Assembly (NCBI GenBank): GCA_022652545.1
Contig: JALCRM010000009.1
Coordinates: 1-64,000, forward strand
DNA length: 64,000 bases
DNA from: Lachnospiraceae bacterium
Lineage (GTDB): Bacteria; Bacillota; Clostridia; Lachnospirales; Lachnospiraceae
Direction of reading: 5' to 3'
A model generated the notes under the pieces. That model was given only the letters and a program-made list of their open reading frames with translations, had not been told where the DNA came from and did not search any database. Numbering within the stretch: position 1 is the stretch's first letter; each line of letters starts with the position of its first letter. A program made the translations under genes and the position numbers. Below, piece by piece: positions 17,897-28,164 of the stretch.

Positions 17897-18457
17897 ATGG
17901 CAGTCAGTGCAAGATTGAAGGAATTTGACGAAAAGATGGCAAAGGGAGTGGACTTTCTGAAAACAGACCTGCAGTCCATTCGCGCGGGGCGTGCCAATCC
18001 GCATGTGCTAGACAAGGTGAGAGTCGATTATTACGGCACACCTACTCCGATCCAGCAGGTCGCAAATGTTTCCGTTCCGGAAGCACGCATCATAGAGATC
18101 AGGCCCTGGGACAAAAACATGATCAAGGAGATCAACCGTGCGATACAGACGTCGGATATCGGGATCAATCCCACGACGGACGGTGCAACCGTGCGCCTGA
18201 TCTTCCCGGAGCTGACGGAGGAGCGCCGCAAGGAGCTTTCAAAGGAAGTGAACAAACACGGTGAGGAAGCCAAGATCGCGATCCGCAATGTACGCAGAGA
18301 CGGAAATGATGCTCTGAAAAAAGCGGAAAAGGACGAGGATCTTCCGGAAGACGAACTCAAGGACCTTCAGGATGAGCTGCAGAAGCTCACTGACAAGTAC
18401 GGCAAAGAAATTGATGCAGTGGTCGAAGCAAAGAGCAAAGAGATCATGACAGTCTGA
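17897..18457 (+). CDS. frr: Ribosome recycling factor
   Basis: This 186-residue factor splits post-termination ribosomes together with EF-G. Family segments are LKTDLQSIRAGRANPHVLD, VRVDYYGTPTPIQQVANV and RRDGNDALKKAEKD. The length matches the usual 185. AGGAGGTG lies just upstream of the ATG. The gene directly follows pyrH, as in most bacteria. Confidence 0.97.
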   Translation: MAVSARLKEFDEKMAKGVDFLKTDLQSIRAGRANPHVLDKVRVDYYGTPTPIQQVANVSVPEARIIEIRPWDKNMIKEINRAIQTSDIGINPTTDGATVRLIFPELTEERRKELSKEVNKHGEEAKIAIRNVRRDGNDALKKAEKDEDLPEDELKDLQDELQKLTDKYGKEIDAVVEAKSKEIMTV

Positions 18458-18566
18458 CGGGCTGCCTGTGTTTTGCAGAGAGCATAAAGCGGGGAGGGAC
18501 ATTCATTCGGTAATGCAGCTGGGCTGCGCCGGGGCTTGTCCCTTTACGCGATTATAAAGGAGCGCC

Positions 18567-19286
18567 ATGGAAGAGAAGAAAGACAGGATCCCGGCCCATG
18601 TGGCGATCATTATGGACGGCAACGGACGCTGGGCAAAAAAACGCGGTCTGCCGCGCAGTATGGGACACGTACAGGGTGCGCGCGTCGTGGAAAAAATTCT
18701 GAAGGATGCTTCCGACATGGGCATCCGTTATTTTACGGTATACGCCTTTTCCACGGAGAACTGGTCGCGCCCGGCTTCGGAGGTCGCAGCCCTGATGAAC
18801 CTGCTGCTTACTTATATGAAGACCAGCATCCCGAACTGCATGAAAAACAACGTGCGGGTCAGGATCATCGGAGATAAATCCAAACTCAGCCCGGAGATGA
18901 ACAGGGCGATCCGGGAACTGGAGGACACGACGGCCGGGAATACCGGCATTCTGTTTCAGATCGCCGTGAATTACGGCGGACGGGATGAGATCGTGCGTTC
19001 GGTACGCAGACTGGCACAGCAGGTCAAGGACGGGACCGTGGCGCCGGAGGACATCGACGACAGTATGATCGAAGCAGGTCTCGATACCAGCGGCGTGCCC
19101 GACCCGGATCTGCTGATCCGCACCTGCGGCGAAGAGAGGATCTCCAATTTTCTGCTCTGGCAGGGAGCCTATACGGAGCTGTATTTCACGGACGTTGCCT
19201 GGCCCGATTTCACGAAGGAAGAACTGCAGAAGGCAGTGGATGCATATGGCGGCCGGATCCGCCGTTACGGGGGTTTGAAACAATAA
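18567..19286 (+). CDS. uppS: Isoprenyl transferase (undecaprenyl diphosphate synthase)
   Basis: This 239-residue cis-prenyltransferase adds isopentenyl units to farnesyl diphosphate and makes the C55 lipid carrier for wall synthesis. Motifs are AIIMDGNGRWAKKRG with the catalytic Asp, YAFSTENWSRP, and DLLIRTCGEERISNFLLWQ with the substrate arginines. RTCGE replaces the more common RTSGE. AAGGAG precedes the ATG. The TAA stop shares its last A with the cdsA ATG. The 109-bp gap before it contains imperfect inverted repeats (AGGGAC / GTCCCT) but no obvious promoter. Confidence 0.96.
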   Translation: MEEKKDRIPAHVAIIMDGNGRWAKKRGLPRSMGHVQGARVVEKILKDASDMGIRYFTVYAFSTENWSRPASEVAALMNLLLTYMKTSIPNCMKNNVRVRIIGDKSKLSPEMNRAIRELEDTTAGNTGILFQIAVNYGGRDEIVRSVRRLAQQVKDGTVAPEDIDDSMIEAGLDTSGVPDPDLLIRTCGEERISNFLLWQGAYTELYFTDVAWPDFTKEELQKAVDAYGGRIRRYGGLKQ

Positions 19287-20149
19287 TGAAGCAGAGAGTC
19301 ATAAGCGGATTTGTGATAGGGGCCGTGACGGTATTTGCAGGCTTTGCAGCCGAATATGAGGCAGGACGCATCTTCCTCGGAATGGTCCTGTTGGTGTGTT
19401 CGCTGATCGGATACAGTGAACTCTGCGCCGCCTGCAAAGTAACGGAAGGTCTTAAGAAGGGGAACGCGCTCCTGTATTTCGGTTACGCAGGGACCGTGAT
19501 CTACTATCTCGGCCTCTTCTTCCTGGGAGACCTGATCAGCCTCGATTTCTACACCCTGGTCATGATCGTGCTCCTGCTTCTGACCCTGATGGGGGTCTAT
19601 GTTATCACTTTCCCGAGGTTTCACTGCAATCAGGTGATGACGGCAGTATTCGCATTCATTTACTGTCCGGTGCTTATGAGCTTCATTTACCGTGCAAGGC
19701 TGCTTCCGTACGGCCTGTACATTTATGCCCTGATCTTTTTCACGACCTGGATCTGCGATACCTGCGCTTACTTTTCGGGTGTCGCGTTCGGACGGCACAA
19801 AATGGCGCCTGTCCTCAGTCCCAAGAAGACAGTGGAAGGCTCTGTGGGAGGCATTGCCGGCTCGACTGTCCTGTGTTTTCTGCTTTCCCTGCTTCTGAAG
19901 ATGCGCAATCCGCAGGAACAGGCGCGGTTCGGGCTGGCATTCATTCTGATCGGGCTCATAGGTTCTGCGGTCAGTGAGATCGGCGACCTGGCAGCCTCTG
20001 CCATCAAGCGCGATCACAAGATCAAGGACTACGGCAACTGCATTCCGGGGCACGGCGGCATCATGGACCGTTTCGACAGTGTCATTTTCACGACACCGAT
20101 CATCTATTTTCTGGCAGAACTGCTGGTAAAGTCAAAACTGATCGGATAG
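19286..20149 (+). CDS. cdsA: Phosphatidate cytidylyltransferase
   Basis: This 287-residue membrane enzyme makes CDP-diacylglycerol from phosphatidic acid and CTP, the branch point to all phospholipids. Several hydrophobic helices are followed by the conserved region DTCAYFSGVAFGRHKMAP, SPKKTVEGSVGG, and the C-terminal signature DLAASAIKRDHKIKDYG with PGHGGIMDRFDS. It starts within the uppS stop codon (TAATG), so the two are translationally coupled. Confidence 0.96.
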   Translation: MKQRVISGFVIGAVTVFAGFAAEYEAGRIFLGMVLLVCSLIGYSELCAACKVTEGLKKGNALLYFGYAGTVIYYLGLFFLGDLISLDFYTLVMIVLLLLTLMGVYVITFPRFHCNQVMTAVFAFIYCPVLMSFIYRARLLPYGLYIYALIFFTTWICDTCAYFSGVAFGRHKMAPVLSPKKTVEGSVGGIAGSTVLCFLLSLLLKMRNPQEQARFGLAFILIGLIGSAVSEIGDLAASAIKRDHKIKDYGNCIPGHGGIMDRFDSVIFTTPIIYFLAELLVKSKLIG

Positions 20150-20206
20150 CCGTCACACAGTCCCGATATATTCCGTCTGGAACATTTCTTTTTCGGAGAG
20201 GCTTAT

Positions 20207-21382
20207 ATGGTCAGGAAACTGGTAATTGCCGGCTCGACCGGTTCGATCGGCACACAGACGCTCGACATCGTACGCGCTCACAGCGACGAACTGCATGTAC
20301 GGGCGCTCTGCGCCGGGCATAATTTCAGGAAAGCAGAGGAACAGATCCGCGAGTTCAGACCGGAACTGGCATGCATGTATGATGAAGAGGCGGCATCTGA
20401 ACTGCGTGTGCGGACAACGGACCTGCCGGTCCGTATCACATCCGGGATGGACGGGCTTCTGGAAGCCGCATCGTTCCCGGACTATGACATGTATCTCAAC
20501 GCGGTCGTCGGAATGATCGGGATAGCGCCGACGCTGGCAGCCATCAGGAGCGGACATGACATCGCGCTCGCCAACAAGGAGACACTCGTTACGGCCGGAC
20601 ACCTGATCATTCCCGCGGTACAGAGCGCCGGCGTAAAGCTGCTCCCTGTGGACAGCGAGCACAGTGCGATCTTTCAGTGCATGAACGGCGAGCCGCGGGA
20701 GCGCGTCAAAAAAATACTGCTTACCTGCTCCGGCGGTACTTTCCGGGGCATGAAAAAAGAAGCGCTCATCCATATGAAGGCAAAGGACGCACTGAAAAAC
20801 CCGAACTGGAACATGGGCAGCAAGGTCACGATCGATTCCGCGAGCCTCGTGAACAAAGGACTGGAAGTCATGGAAGCCGCATGGCTTTTTAATGTGCCGG
20901 CGGAGCGCGTGGAGGTGTACGTACAGCCCCAGAGCGTCTGCCATTCGGCTGTCGAGTATGAGGACGGCTCGATCATCGCACACCTGGCCAGTCCGGACAT
21001 GCACCAGCCGATACAGTATGCGCTGTTCTGGCCGGACAGGAGACCGCTGGACATTCCTGAACTGGACCTGTTTTCCCTGGCGGATATTCACTTTGAACGG
21101 CCGGATACGGAAACCTTCCGGGGGCTTCCGCTTGCCTACAGGGCGGCGAAAGAGGGCGGCAGCATGCCGACGGTATTCAATGCCGCCGACGAGGAAGCGG
21201 TCGCACTTTTCATGAAGGACCGCATCCGCTTTACGGAGATCTACGATATGATCGAATATGCCATGGACAGGCACAGCGTACGGAAAGTTCCTACGCTGGA
21301 GGAAGTCTTTGAAACGGAAAAGGAAGCCCGGCAGAGTGTCAGGGAAAAATATGCCGGCATTGCAGACAGGAAAGGAAACTGA
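20207..21382 (+). CDS. dxr: 1-deoxy-D-xylulose-5-phosphate reductoisomerase
   Basis: This 391-residue enzyme makes MEP from DXP with NADPH in the non-mevalonate isoprenoid pathway. The N-terminal Rossmann motif is GSTGSIGTQTLDIV. ALANKETLV, LLPVDSEHSAIFQ, the fosmidomycin-site region GTFRGMKKE, and the helix VTIDSASLVNKGLEVMEA follow. A GGAGAGG site precedes the ATG. It sits upstream of rseP with a 3-base gap and of ispG, a second MEP-pathway enzyme. Confidence 0.97.
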   Translation: MVRKLVIAGSTGSIGTQTLDIVRAHSDELHVRALCAGHNFRKAEEQIREFRPELACMYDEEAASELRVRTTDLPVRITSGMDGLLEAASFPDYDMYLNAVVGMIGIAPTLAAIRSGHDIALANKETLVTAGHLIIPAVQSAGVKLLPVDSEHSAIFQCMNGEPRERVKKILLTCSGGTFRGMKKEALIHMKAKDALKNPNWNMGSKVTIDSASLVNKGLEVMEAAWLFNVPAERVEVYVQPQSVCHSAVEYEDGSIIAHLASPDMHQPIQYALFWPDRRPLDIPELDLFSLADIHFERPDTETFRGLPLAYRAAKEGGSMPTVFNAADEEAVALFMKDRIRFTEIYDMIEYAMDRHSVRKVPTLEEVFETEKEARQSVREKYAGIADRKGN

Positions 21383-21385
21383 CCG

Positions 21386-22441
21386 ATGATAGTAAGCCTG
21401 ATCGCGTTTCTGATTATCTTCAGCATCATAGTCATATCGCATGAATTCGGGCATTTTGCCATTGCCAGGAGAAACGGGATAAGATGTCTGGAATTTGATA
21501 TCGGCATGGGGCCGACGCTCTGGCACAGGAAAAAGGGCGACACCGACTTCTGCATCAAGGCGCTGCCGCTGGGAGGCGCCTGTATTTTTGACGGTCTGAA
21601 CGGCCTTGAACAGGAAAAGGGCGATCTCGACGAACACGCTTTTCCGAATGCAGGAGTGTGGTCCAGGATCGCGACCACGTTTGCCGGGCCCTGTGCCAAT
21701 TTTATCGTGGGTTTTATTTTTGCACTCATCATCGTCGCCTTCTGCGGTACCGATCTGCCTGTGGTCCAGAAGGTCATGGACGGGTCTGCCGCACAGGAAG
21801 CCGGTATACAGGCAGGGGATACGATCACTTCGATCAACGGGAACAGTATCCACGTCTATCGGGAAGTCAGTCTGGAATCCATGCTGAACTACGGGACGCA
21901 GATCCGGCTCACCTACCTGCGCGACGGCGTAAAGAACACCGTGACGCTGACACCGAAATACAGCCAGGAAGACGACCGGTATTACATAGGCCTGCAGGGA
22001 GGCGGACAGTACGTAAAATGCAATGCGCTGCAGGTGTTTCAGTACGGCTTTTACGAAGCACAGTACTGGTTCCGGCTGACTTACAAATCGATAGGACTGA
22101 TCTTCAGCGGCCATTTTTCAAAAGATGATGTCTCCGGTCCCGTGGGCGTTGTAAAGGTCGTGGACGATACCTACAACGAGGCGAAGCCTTACGGCCTGCC
22201 CGCTGTTTTGCTCAGTTTCCTGAACATTGCAACGCTGCTCTCCATCAACCTGGGTGTGGTCAACCTGCTGCCGCTGCCGGCGCTGGACGGCGGAAGACTG
22301 GTGTTCATGTTCGTGGAAGTCGTCCGCGGCAAGCCTGTTCCGCCTGAAAAGGAGGGACTGGTACACCTGGCAGGCGTCATTGCCCTTGCCGTGCTGATGG
22401 TCTTTGTAATGGTGAATGATTTTTCAAAGTTCTTCCGATAG
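21386..22441 (+). CDS. rseP: RseP-like site-2 zinc metalloprotease
   Basis: This 351-residue intramembrane metalloprotease cuts transmembrane segments of regulatory proteins such as anti-sigma factors. The zinc motif HEFGH is in the first helix. A central PDZ domain (about residues 120-190, AAQEAGIQAGDTI and INGNSI) follows, and the third zinc ligand region is NLLPLPALDGGRL near the C-terminus. The gene starts 3 bases after the dxr stop. The gene order dxr-rseP-ispG is typical of Firmicutes. Confidence 0.95.
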   Translation: MIVSLIAFLIIFSIIVISHEFGHFAIARRNGIRCLEFDIGMGPTLWHRKKGDTDFCIKALPLGGACIFDGLNGLEQEKGDLDEHAFPNAGVWSRIATTFAGPCANFIVGFIFALIIVAFCGTDLPVVQKVMDGSAAQEAGIQAGDTITSINGNSIHVYREVSLESMLNYGTQIRLTYLRDGVKNTVTLTPKYSQEDDRYYIGLQGGGQYVKCNALQVFQYGFYEAQYWFRLTYKSIGLIFSGHFSKDDVSGPVGVVKVVDDTYNEAKPYGLPAVLLSFLNIATLLSINLGVVNLLPLPALDGGRLVFMFVEVVRGKPVPPEKEGLVHLAGVIALAVLMVFVMVNDFSKFFR

Positions 22442-22522
22442 GATCCGGGTCACAGCTTACATGGCCGTCGGGCCGGCAGTCTGAGGCCGGAGCAGTCGGC
22501 GGCAAAATACGGAGGCTTCTTT

Positions 22523-23581
22523 ATGACATACAGAGAACATACACGGAAAGTAAGGATAGGAGACCGCACGATCGGAGGCGGCAGCCCCATCCTGATCCAG
22601 TCCATGACCAATACGCCTACGGAGGACGTCGAGGCGACGGTGTCGCAGATCCTGGAGCTCGAGAAGGCAGGCTGTGACATCATACGCTGCACTGTGCCGG
22701 ATGCCGCGGCCGCAGAGGCTCTCGGACAGATCAAAAAAAGAATACATATCCCGCTGGTCGCGGATATTCATTTTGACTACCGCATGGCGATACTGGCCAT
22801 AGAAAACGGGGCAGACAAAGTACGTATCAACCCCGGGAATATCGGCGGAGAGGACAAGCTCGACGCGGTCGTGAAAGCCGCCAGGGAGCGCGGCGTGCCG
22901 ATCCGTGTCGGCGTCAACAGCGGTTCCCTGGAGAGGGAACTTGTCGAGAAATACGGAGGCGTGACACCGGAAGGCCTGGTGGAGAGCGCACTCGACAAAG
23001 TACACATGATCGAGAAGTGCGACTATGACCGCATCGTGATCTCCATAAAGTCCTCCGATGTGCTCACCTGCATCCGTGCGCACGAGCTGCTGGCGGAGAA
23101 AACGGACTATCCGTTGCACGTCGGGATCACGGAGGCCGGAACGGTGCGCGGGGGCACGGTCAAGTCGGCGGTCGGGATCGGCACCATCCTCTACGAGGGG
23201 ATCGGCGATACCATACGGGTCTCGCTTTCCGGGGATCCCGCGGAGGAGGTCTGGACGGCAAAACAGATCCTGCGTGACCTGCAGCTTCGCAGGGACGGGA
23301 TCGAGATCGTCGCCTGCCCCACCTGCGGAAGGACGAAGATCGATCTGATCGGGCTGGCAGAGGCTGCAGAGAAAATGGCGGAGGAATACCCTCATCTGCA
23401 TATTCGGGTGGCGGTGATGGGGTGCGCGGTCAACGGTCCCGGAGAGGCGCGCGAGGCGGATATCGGCATCGCGGGCGGAAACGGGGAGGGACTCCTTTTC
23501 AAAAAGGGTGTAATCGTACGGAAAATGCCGGAAAGCGAACTGCTTTCCGCATTGAAGCAGGAACTTGATAACTGGAGATAA
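22523..23581 (+). CDS. ispG: 4-hydroxy-3-methylbut-2-enyl diphosphate synthase (flavodoxin/ferredoxin type)
   Basis: This 352-residue 4Fe-4S enzyme converts MEcPP to HMBPP, the sixth step of the MEP pathway. The barrel domain has PILIQSMTNTPTEDV, ADIHFDYR, and VRINPGNIGG. The cluster-binding domain has CPTCGR and MGCAVNGPGEA, which supply the three cysteines and the glutamate. GGAGG precedes the ATG. polC starts only 8 bases after its stop. Confidence 0.97.
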   Translation: MTYREHTRKVRIGDRTIGGGSPILIQSMTNTPTEDVEATVSQILELEKAGCDIIRCTVPDAAAAEALGQIKKRIHIPLVADIHFDYRMAILAIENGADKVRINPGNIGGEDKLDAVVKAARERGVPIRVGVNSGSLERELVEKYGGVTPEGLVESALDKVHMIEKCDYDRIVISIKSSDVLTCIRAHELLAEKTDYPLHVGITEAGTVRGGTVKSAVGIGTILYEGIGDTIRVSLSGDPAEEVWTAKQILRDLQLRRDGIEIVACPTCGRTKIDLIGLAEAAEKMAEEYPHLHIRVAVMGCAVNGPGEAREADIGIAGGNGEGLLFKKGVIVRKMPESELLSALKQELDNWR

Positions 23582-23589
23582 ACCGCTAT

Positions 23590-26500
23590 ATGTATAAATC
23601 TTATTTTGAAGTTTTCCCAAAGCTTCGGGCGGAGAAAGATCTGGAGGATCTTTTCCGTGAGACGGAAGTAGAACGTCTCACGGTCAATTCTTCGCACACA
23701 GCCTACAAGGTGACCGTTCTTTCAAAACATCTCATCCACCATAAAAATGTGGAGCGCATGCGCAGGAAGCTGGCCGAACAGGTATTCACAGGAGCCGGGT
23801 CAGCGGTCTATCTGCAGATGCATTATCAGCTTTCTTCGCAGTACAATGCGGAGCGGCTCATGCATGAGTATTTTGACAGCCTTGCCGCCGAGATTGCGGC
23901 GGTTTCTCCTGTGGCGGGCCTCTATTTCCGGAATGCGGCCTTTGAATGCCCCACGGAAGATGAGATCGTGCTGAAAGTGGAGGATTCCTGTCTTTCCCGC
24001 GGCCTGCGCGGAAAGTATGAGGATTTTCTTTACCGTGCCTTCAACGAACGCTGCGGAATAAAGGCTTCCTTCACTCTGCAGTATGTGGAAGGAAAGAAAC
24101 AGTCCTCCGTCAGGCCGGAAACGCTATATGTAACGAGAAATGTTTCCGCTCCTGACAAGGAGCAGGGCGCTGACTCCGCCGGGACCCAAAGCGCAGCACC
24201 CGGCGCGGAAAATGCGGAAAACGGACAGACGGATACGCAGGGGAATGTGCAGAAAAATGAGCAGTTCGCCGGCGCCGCTGCGGGCAGATACGGCGGCAGT
24301 GCGGACGGATTTCATAAAAAGGGCAGAAGAGGCGGTCAGAAAGACTATAAGAGAAGCGACGATCCGAATTGTCTTTACGGGAGGGCTATTGAAGAAGGCG
24401 CTTCCGTTCCGATCGCGGATATCGTGGGCGAAGTCGGGGAAGTGACGATACGCGGCCAGATCCTGAAGATCGACCGCAGGGACATCCGAAACGAAAAGAC
24501 GATCGTCCGCTTTACGGTGACGGACACCACAGACACCATTTCCTGCAAGATCTTTATCGATACGGCACAGGCCGACCGGTTCCTCGGCGAACTGAAGGAA
24601 AAGATGTGGGTCAAGGTCAGGGGCATGTCGCAGACGGACAGCTATGACCGCGAGACAGTGGTGGGCTCCCTGACCGGGATCATGAAGATCCCCTGCTTTG
24701 TGGAACCGCGCAGTGACAGCTATGCCTCCAAACGGGTCGAGCTGCATTGCCATACGAAAATGAGCGACATGGACGGCGTATCGGAGTGCAGCGACCTGGT
24801 GAAGAGGGCGTTTTCCTGGGGTATGCCGGCGATCGCGATCACGGATCACGGCAACCTGCAGGCTTATCCCGATGCCAACAGGACACGTGCCAAACTGCTG
24901 GAAGGTGAAAACGCAAGACGCAGGGAACAGGGGATCGCACCTGTCGATTCGCAGGACTTTTTCAAGATCATATACGGCATAGAGTGCTACCTTGTGGACG
25001 ACATGAAACCGATCGTGACGTACGGGACCCGTGAAATGCCGGATTCCGGGATCTCCGACAGGGAGTATGTGGTTTTCGATCTGGAGACAACGGGCTTTTC
25101 GCCGGAGCGCGACCGCATTATTGAATTCGGCGCCGTCAAAGTACGGAACGGCGTTATCGAGGACCACTTCAGCGAATTCGTAAATCCGGGGATCCCGATC
25201 CCGTACAGGATCCAGCAGCTGACCGGCATCACGGACGACATGGTGATCGATGCAGACAAAATAGACAGCATACTGCCGCGCTTTTTTGAGTTTTGCGGGG
25301 ACTGTGTGCTGGTCGGGCACAACGTCGCCTTTGATATCGGTTTTGTGCGTGCGAACGCCAAAAGACTGGGCCTTCCCTGCGATTACAGTACGGTGGACAC
25401 ACTGGGGCTGGCCAGGGCAGAGCTGCCCGGTCACGCAAATTATAAGCTCGATACGGTTGCCAGGCTCCTCGACGTATCACTCGAAAACCACCACAGGGCA
25501 GTGGACGATGCAGGCTGTACGGCGGATATTTTTCTGAAGCTTCTGCCTATGGCGCAGAAGGACAGGGTCAGTACGTTCGGCGGGCTGAACGACCTGGCTA
25601 CCTGCGATCCGGAAAATATACGCCATGAGCACATGTATCACTGCATTCTGCTTGCCAGGAACATCACCGGGCGCCTGAACCTCTATACCATGGTCAGCCG
25701 TTCCAATCTGGAATATTTCGGGAGAAAACCCAGGATACCGAAGAGTCTTCTCGCGCAGAACAGGGAGGGGATCCTGGTCGGCAGCGCCTGTGTGGCAGGT
25801 GAACTTTTCCAGGCAATTCTGGAAAAGCGCTCCGAGGAAGCGATCGCCAATATCGTCAATTTTTACGATTACCTGGAAATACAGCCGGTGGCAAACAACC
25901 ATTTCCTTACGGTCCTGACGGACAAAACAGGTGCCAGGACCTATCCGGAGATCAACAATGAGCAGGATCTGCAGGATCTGAACCGCACGGTCGTAAGACT
26001 CGGGGAACAGTTCGGCAAGCCGGTATGTGCCACCTGCGATGTGCATTTTATGGATCCTTCGGACGAGATCTACCGCACGATCATCCAGAGCGGCAGCGGT
26101 ATGGACGATGAAGACCCTGCGCCTCTCTACCTGCGTACGACCGATGAAATGATGCGTGAATTTGCCTATCTCGGGCAGAAAAAGTGCGAGGAGGTCGTCA
26201 TATCGAATCCGCGACGCATAACGGACTGCATCGACGTGATCCCTCCGGTACGCCCGGATAAATGTCCGCCTGTCATTCCGCATTCGGACGAGACGCTGAA
26301 AGAGATCTGCTATGAAAAGGCGCACCGGATGTACGGAGATCCTCTGCCGCAGATCGTGAGCGAAAGGCTGGAAAGAGAACTGGGAGCCATCATCAGGAAC
26401 GGCTACAGTGTCATGTACATTATTGCCCAGAAACTGGTCTGGAAATCCAACGAGGACGGTTACCTGGTCGGATCGAGAGGCTCCGTAGGATCTTCCTTTG

Positions 26501-28164
26501 TGGCGACCATGGCCGGCATTACGGAAGTAAATCCGCTGCCTCCGCACTATTACTGCCCGGTATGCCACTATTCCGACTTCGATTCGGAAACAGTGCGGGA
26601 ATACGCCGATAAGTGCGGGAACGACCTGCCCGACAGGATATGCCCTGACTGCGGGAGATCGCTGAAGAAGGACGGCTTCGGGATACCGTTTGAGACGTTC
26701 CTCGGCTTCAAGGGCGACAAGGAACCGGATATCGACCTCAATTTTTCCGGAGAATACCAGAGCAAAGCACATGCTTACACAAAAGTGATCTTCGGCGACA
26801 GGCAGACCTTCAAGGCCGGGACGATCGCCACCGTCGCAGACAAAACAGCCTACGGCTATGTCCTGCACTATCTGGAGGAAAAAGGCGAGACCAGGAGAAG
26901 ATGTGAGATCGAACGTCTGGCAGCCGGCATCACAGGCGTGCGGCGTTCCACCGGGCAGCATCCCGGAGGCATCGTAGTGCTTCCTCTGGGTGAAAACATC
27001 AATACATTCACGCCTGTACAGCACCCGGCGGACGACATGGGCACGGATATCGTGACCACGCATTTCGATTACCACTCGATCGATCACAACCTGCTGAAAC
27101 TGGATATACTCGGGCATGATGATCCGACAATGATAAGAATGCTGCAGGATCTTACGGGGATAGATCCCATGCAGATCCCGTTCGACGATAAGAAGGTCAT
27201 GAGCCTGTTCACCGGGACGGAGGCTCTCGGCATAACGCCGGACCAGATCGGCGGCGTGAAGCTGGGGACACTCGGAATACCTGAGTTCGGCACAAAATTT
27301 GTCATCCAGATGCTTGAGGACACAAGGCCGACCACCTTTTCGGAACTTGTGCGAATCTCCGGTCTTTCACACGGAACGGACGTGTGGCTCGGAAATGCGC
27401 AGACACTGATCCAGCAGGGCATGGCGACACTGTCCACGGCGATCTGTACACGTGACGATATCATGGCTTACCTGATCTCAAAGGGCATGGACAAGTCAAT
27501 GTCCTTCAAGACGATGGAGAGCGTGCGGAAAGGCCGCGGTCTGACGCCGGATATGGAAAAAGCAATGAAGGAAGCGAATGTGCCTGACTGGTATCTCGAT
27601 TCCTGCAGAAAGATCGGCTATATGTTCCCGCGTGCCCATGCGGCTGCCTATGTCATGATGGCCTGGCGTATCGCATTCTGCAAGGTTTATCATCCGCTGG
27701 CTTATTACTGCGCGTATTTCAGTATCCGTGCCAAGGATTTCGATTATGAGATCATGGCGCAGGGGAAGAATCATCTGCTGGCGGTCATGGAGGATTACGA
27801 GAACCGCAGGGATTCACTGACGCAGAAGGAACAGGGCACCTACGAGGATATGCTGCTGGTGCGGGAATATTACGCCAGAGGCTTCCGTTTTCTGCCCATC
27901 GATATCACACGGTCGGACAGCAGGAACTTCCGGATCGTGGACAATGGACTGATGCCGGCGCTGAAGACGATCGCAGGGCTGGGTGAAAAGGCCGCCGACG
28001 CTGTCGTGGAAGCGGTGAAGGACGGAGCGTTCACTTCCCGTGAAAACTTCTACCAGCGGACAAAGGTCCCTAAGACGGTCATAGAAGTCATGGATCGGCT
28101 GAAGCTGTTGGGAGATATGCCGGAAAGTGACCAGATCTCTCTGTTTGACTTTCTAAATCAATAA
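23590..28164 (+). CDS. polC: DNA polymerase III alpha subunit, PolC type
   Basis: This 1524-residue protein is the replicative polymerase of low-GC Gram-positive bacteria. Order of domains: N-terminal region with a charged linker (about 190-260), an OB fold (near 275-370, VTIRGQILKIDRRD), a PHP domain (ELHCHTKMSDMDG, near 384) interrupted by a DnaQ-like proofreading exonuclease (VVFDLETTGF, near 495), the catalytic palm with PDIDLNFSGEYQ (about 1047), and the tandem HhH and tail. The zinc module is CPVCHYSD and CPDCGR (about 988-1020). The length is slightly above the usual 1430-1450. It closes the housekeeping block. Confidence 0.98.
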   Translation: MYKSYFEVFPKLRAEKDLEDLFRETEVERLTVNSSHTAYKVTVLSKHLIHHKNVERMRRKLAEQVFTGAGSAVYLQMHYQLSSQYNAERLMHEYFDSLAAEIAAVSPVAGLYFRNAAFECPTEDEIVLKVEDSCLSRGLRGKYEDFLYRAFNERCGIKASFTLQYVEGKKQSSVRPETLYVTRNVSAPDKEQGADSAGTQSAAPGAENAENGQTDTQGNVQKNEQFAGAAAGRYGGSADGFHKKGRRGGQKDYKRSDDPNCLYGRAIEEGASVPIADIVGEVGEVTIRGQILKIDRRDIRNEKTIVRFTVTDTTDTISCKIFIDTAQADRFLGELKEKMWVKVRGMSQTDSYDRETVVGSLTGIMKIPCFVEPRSDSYASKRVELHCHTKMSDMDGVSECSDLVKRAFSWGMPAIAITDHGNLQAYPDANRTRAKLLEGENARRREQGIAPVDSQDFFKIIYGIECYLVDDMKPIVTYGTREMPDSGISDREYVVFDLETTGFSPERDRIIEFGAVKVRNGVIEDHFSEFVNPGIPIPYRIQQLTGITDDMVIDADKIDSILPRFFEFCGDCVLVGHNVAFDIGFVRANAKRLGLPCDYSTVDTLGLARAELPGHANYKLDTVARLLDVSLENHHRAVDDAGCTADIFLKLLPMAQKDRVSTFGGLNDLATCDPENIRHEHMYHCILLARNITGRLNLYTMVSRSNLEYFGRKPRIPKSLLAQNREGILVGSACVAGELFQAILEKRSEEAIANIVNFYDYLEIQPVANNHFLTVLTDKTGARTYPEINNEQDLQDLNRTVVRLGEQFGKPVCATCDVHFMDPSDEIYRTIIQSGSGMDDEDPAPLYLRTTDEMMREFAYLGQKKCEEVVISNPRRITDCIDVIPPVRPDKCPPVIPHSDETLKEICYEKAHRMYGDPLPQIVSERLERELGAIIRNGYSVMYIIAQKLVWKSNEDGYLVGSRGSVGSSFVATMAGITEVNPLPPHYYCPVCHYSDFDSETVREYADKCGNDLPDRICPDCGRSLKKDGFGIPFETFLGFKGDKEPDIDLNFSGEYQSKAHAYTKVIFGDRQTFKAGTIATVADKTAYGYVLHYLEEKGETRRRCEIERLAAGITGVRRSTGQHPGGIVVLPLGENINTFTPVQHPADDMGTDIVTTHFDYHSIDHNLLKLDILGHDDPTMIRMLQDLTGIDPMQIPFDDKKVMSLFTGTEALGITPDQIGGVKLGTLGIPEFGTKFVIQMLEDTRPTTFSELVRISGLSHGTDVWLGNAQTLIQQGMATLSTAICTRDDIMAYLISKGMDKSMSFKTMESVRKGRGLTPDMEKAMKEANVPDWYLDSCRKIGYMFPRAHAAAYVMMAWRIAFCKVYHPLAYYCAYFSIRAKDFDYEIMAQGKNHLLAVMEDYENRRDSLTQKEQGTYEDMLLVREYYARGFRFLPIDITRSDSRNFRIVDNGLMPALKTIAGLGEKAADAVVEAVKDGAFTSRENFYQRTKVPKTVIEVMDRLKLLGDMPESDQISLFDFLNQ

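Noticed and set aside
20153-22114. A 653-codon open frame opposite dxr and rseP
   Set aside because: It spans two clear plus-strand genes and the gap between them, so it cannot be a real gene.
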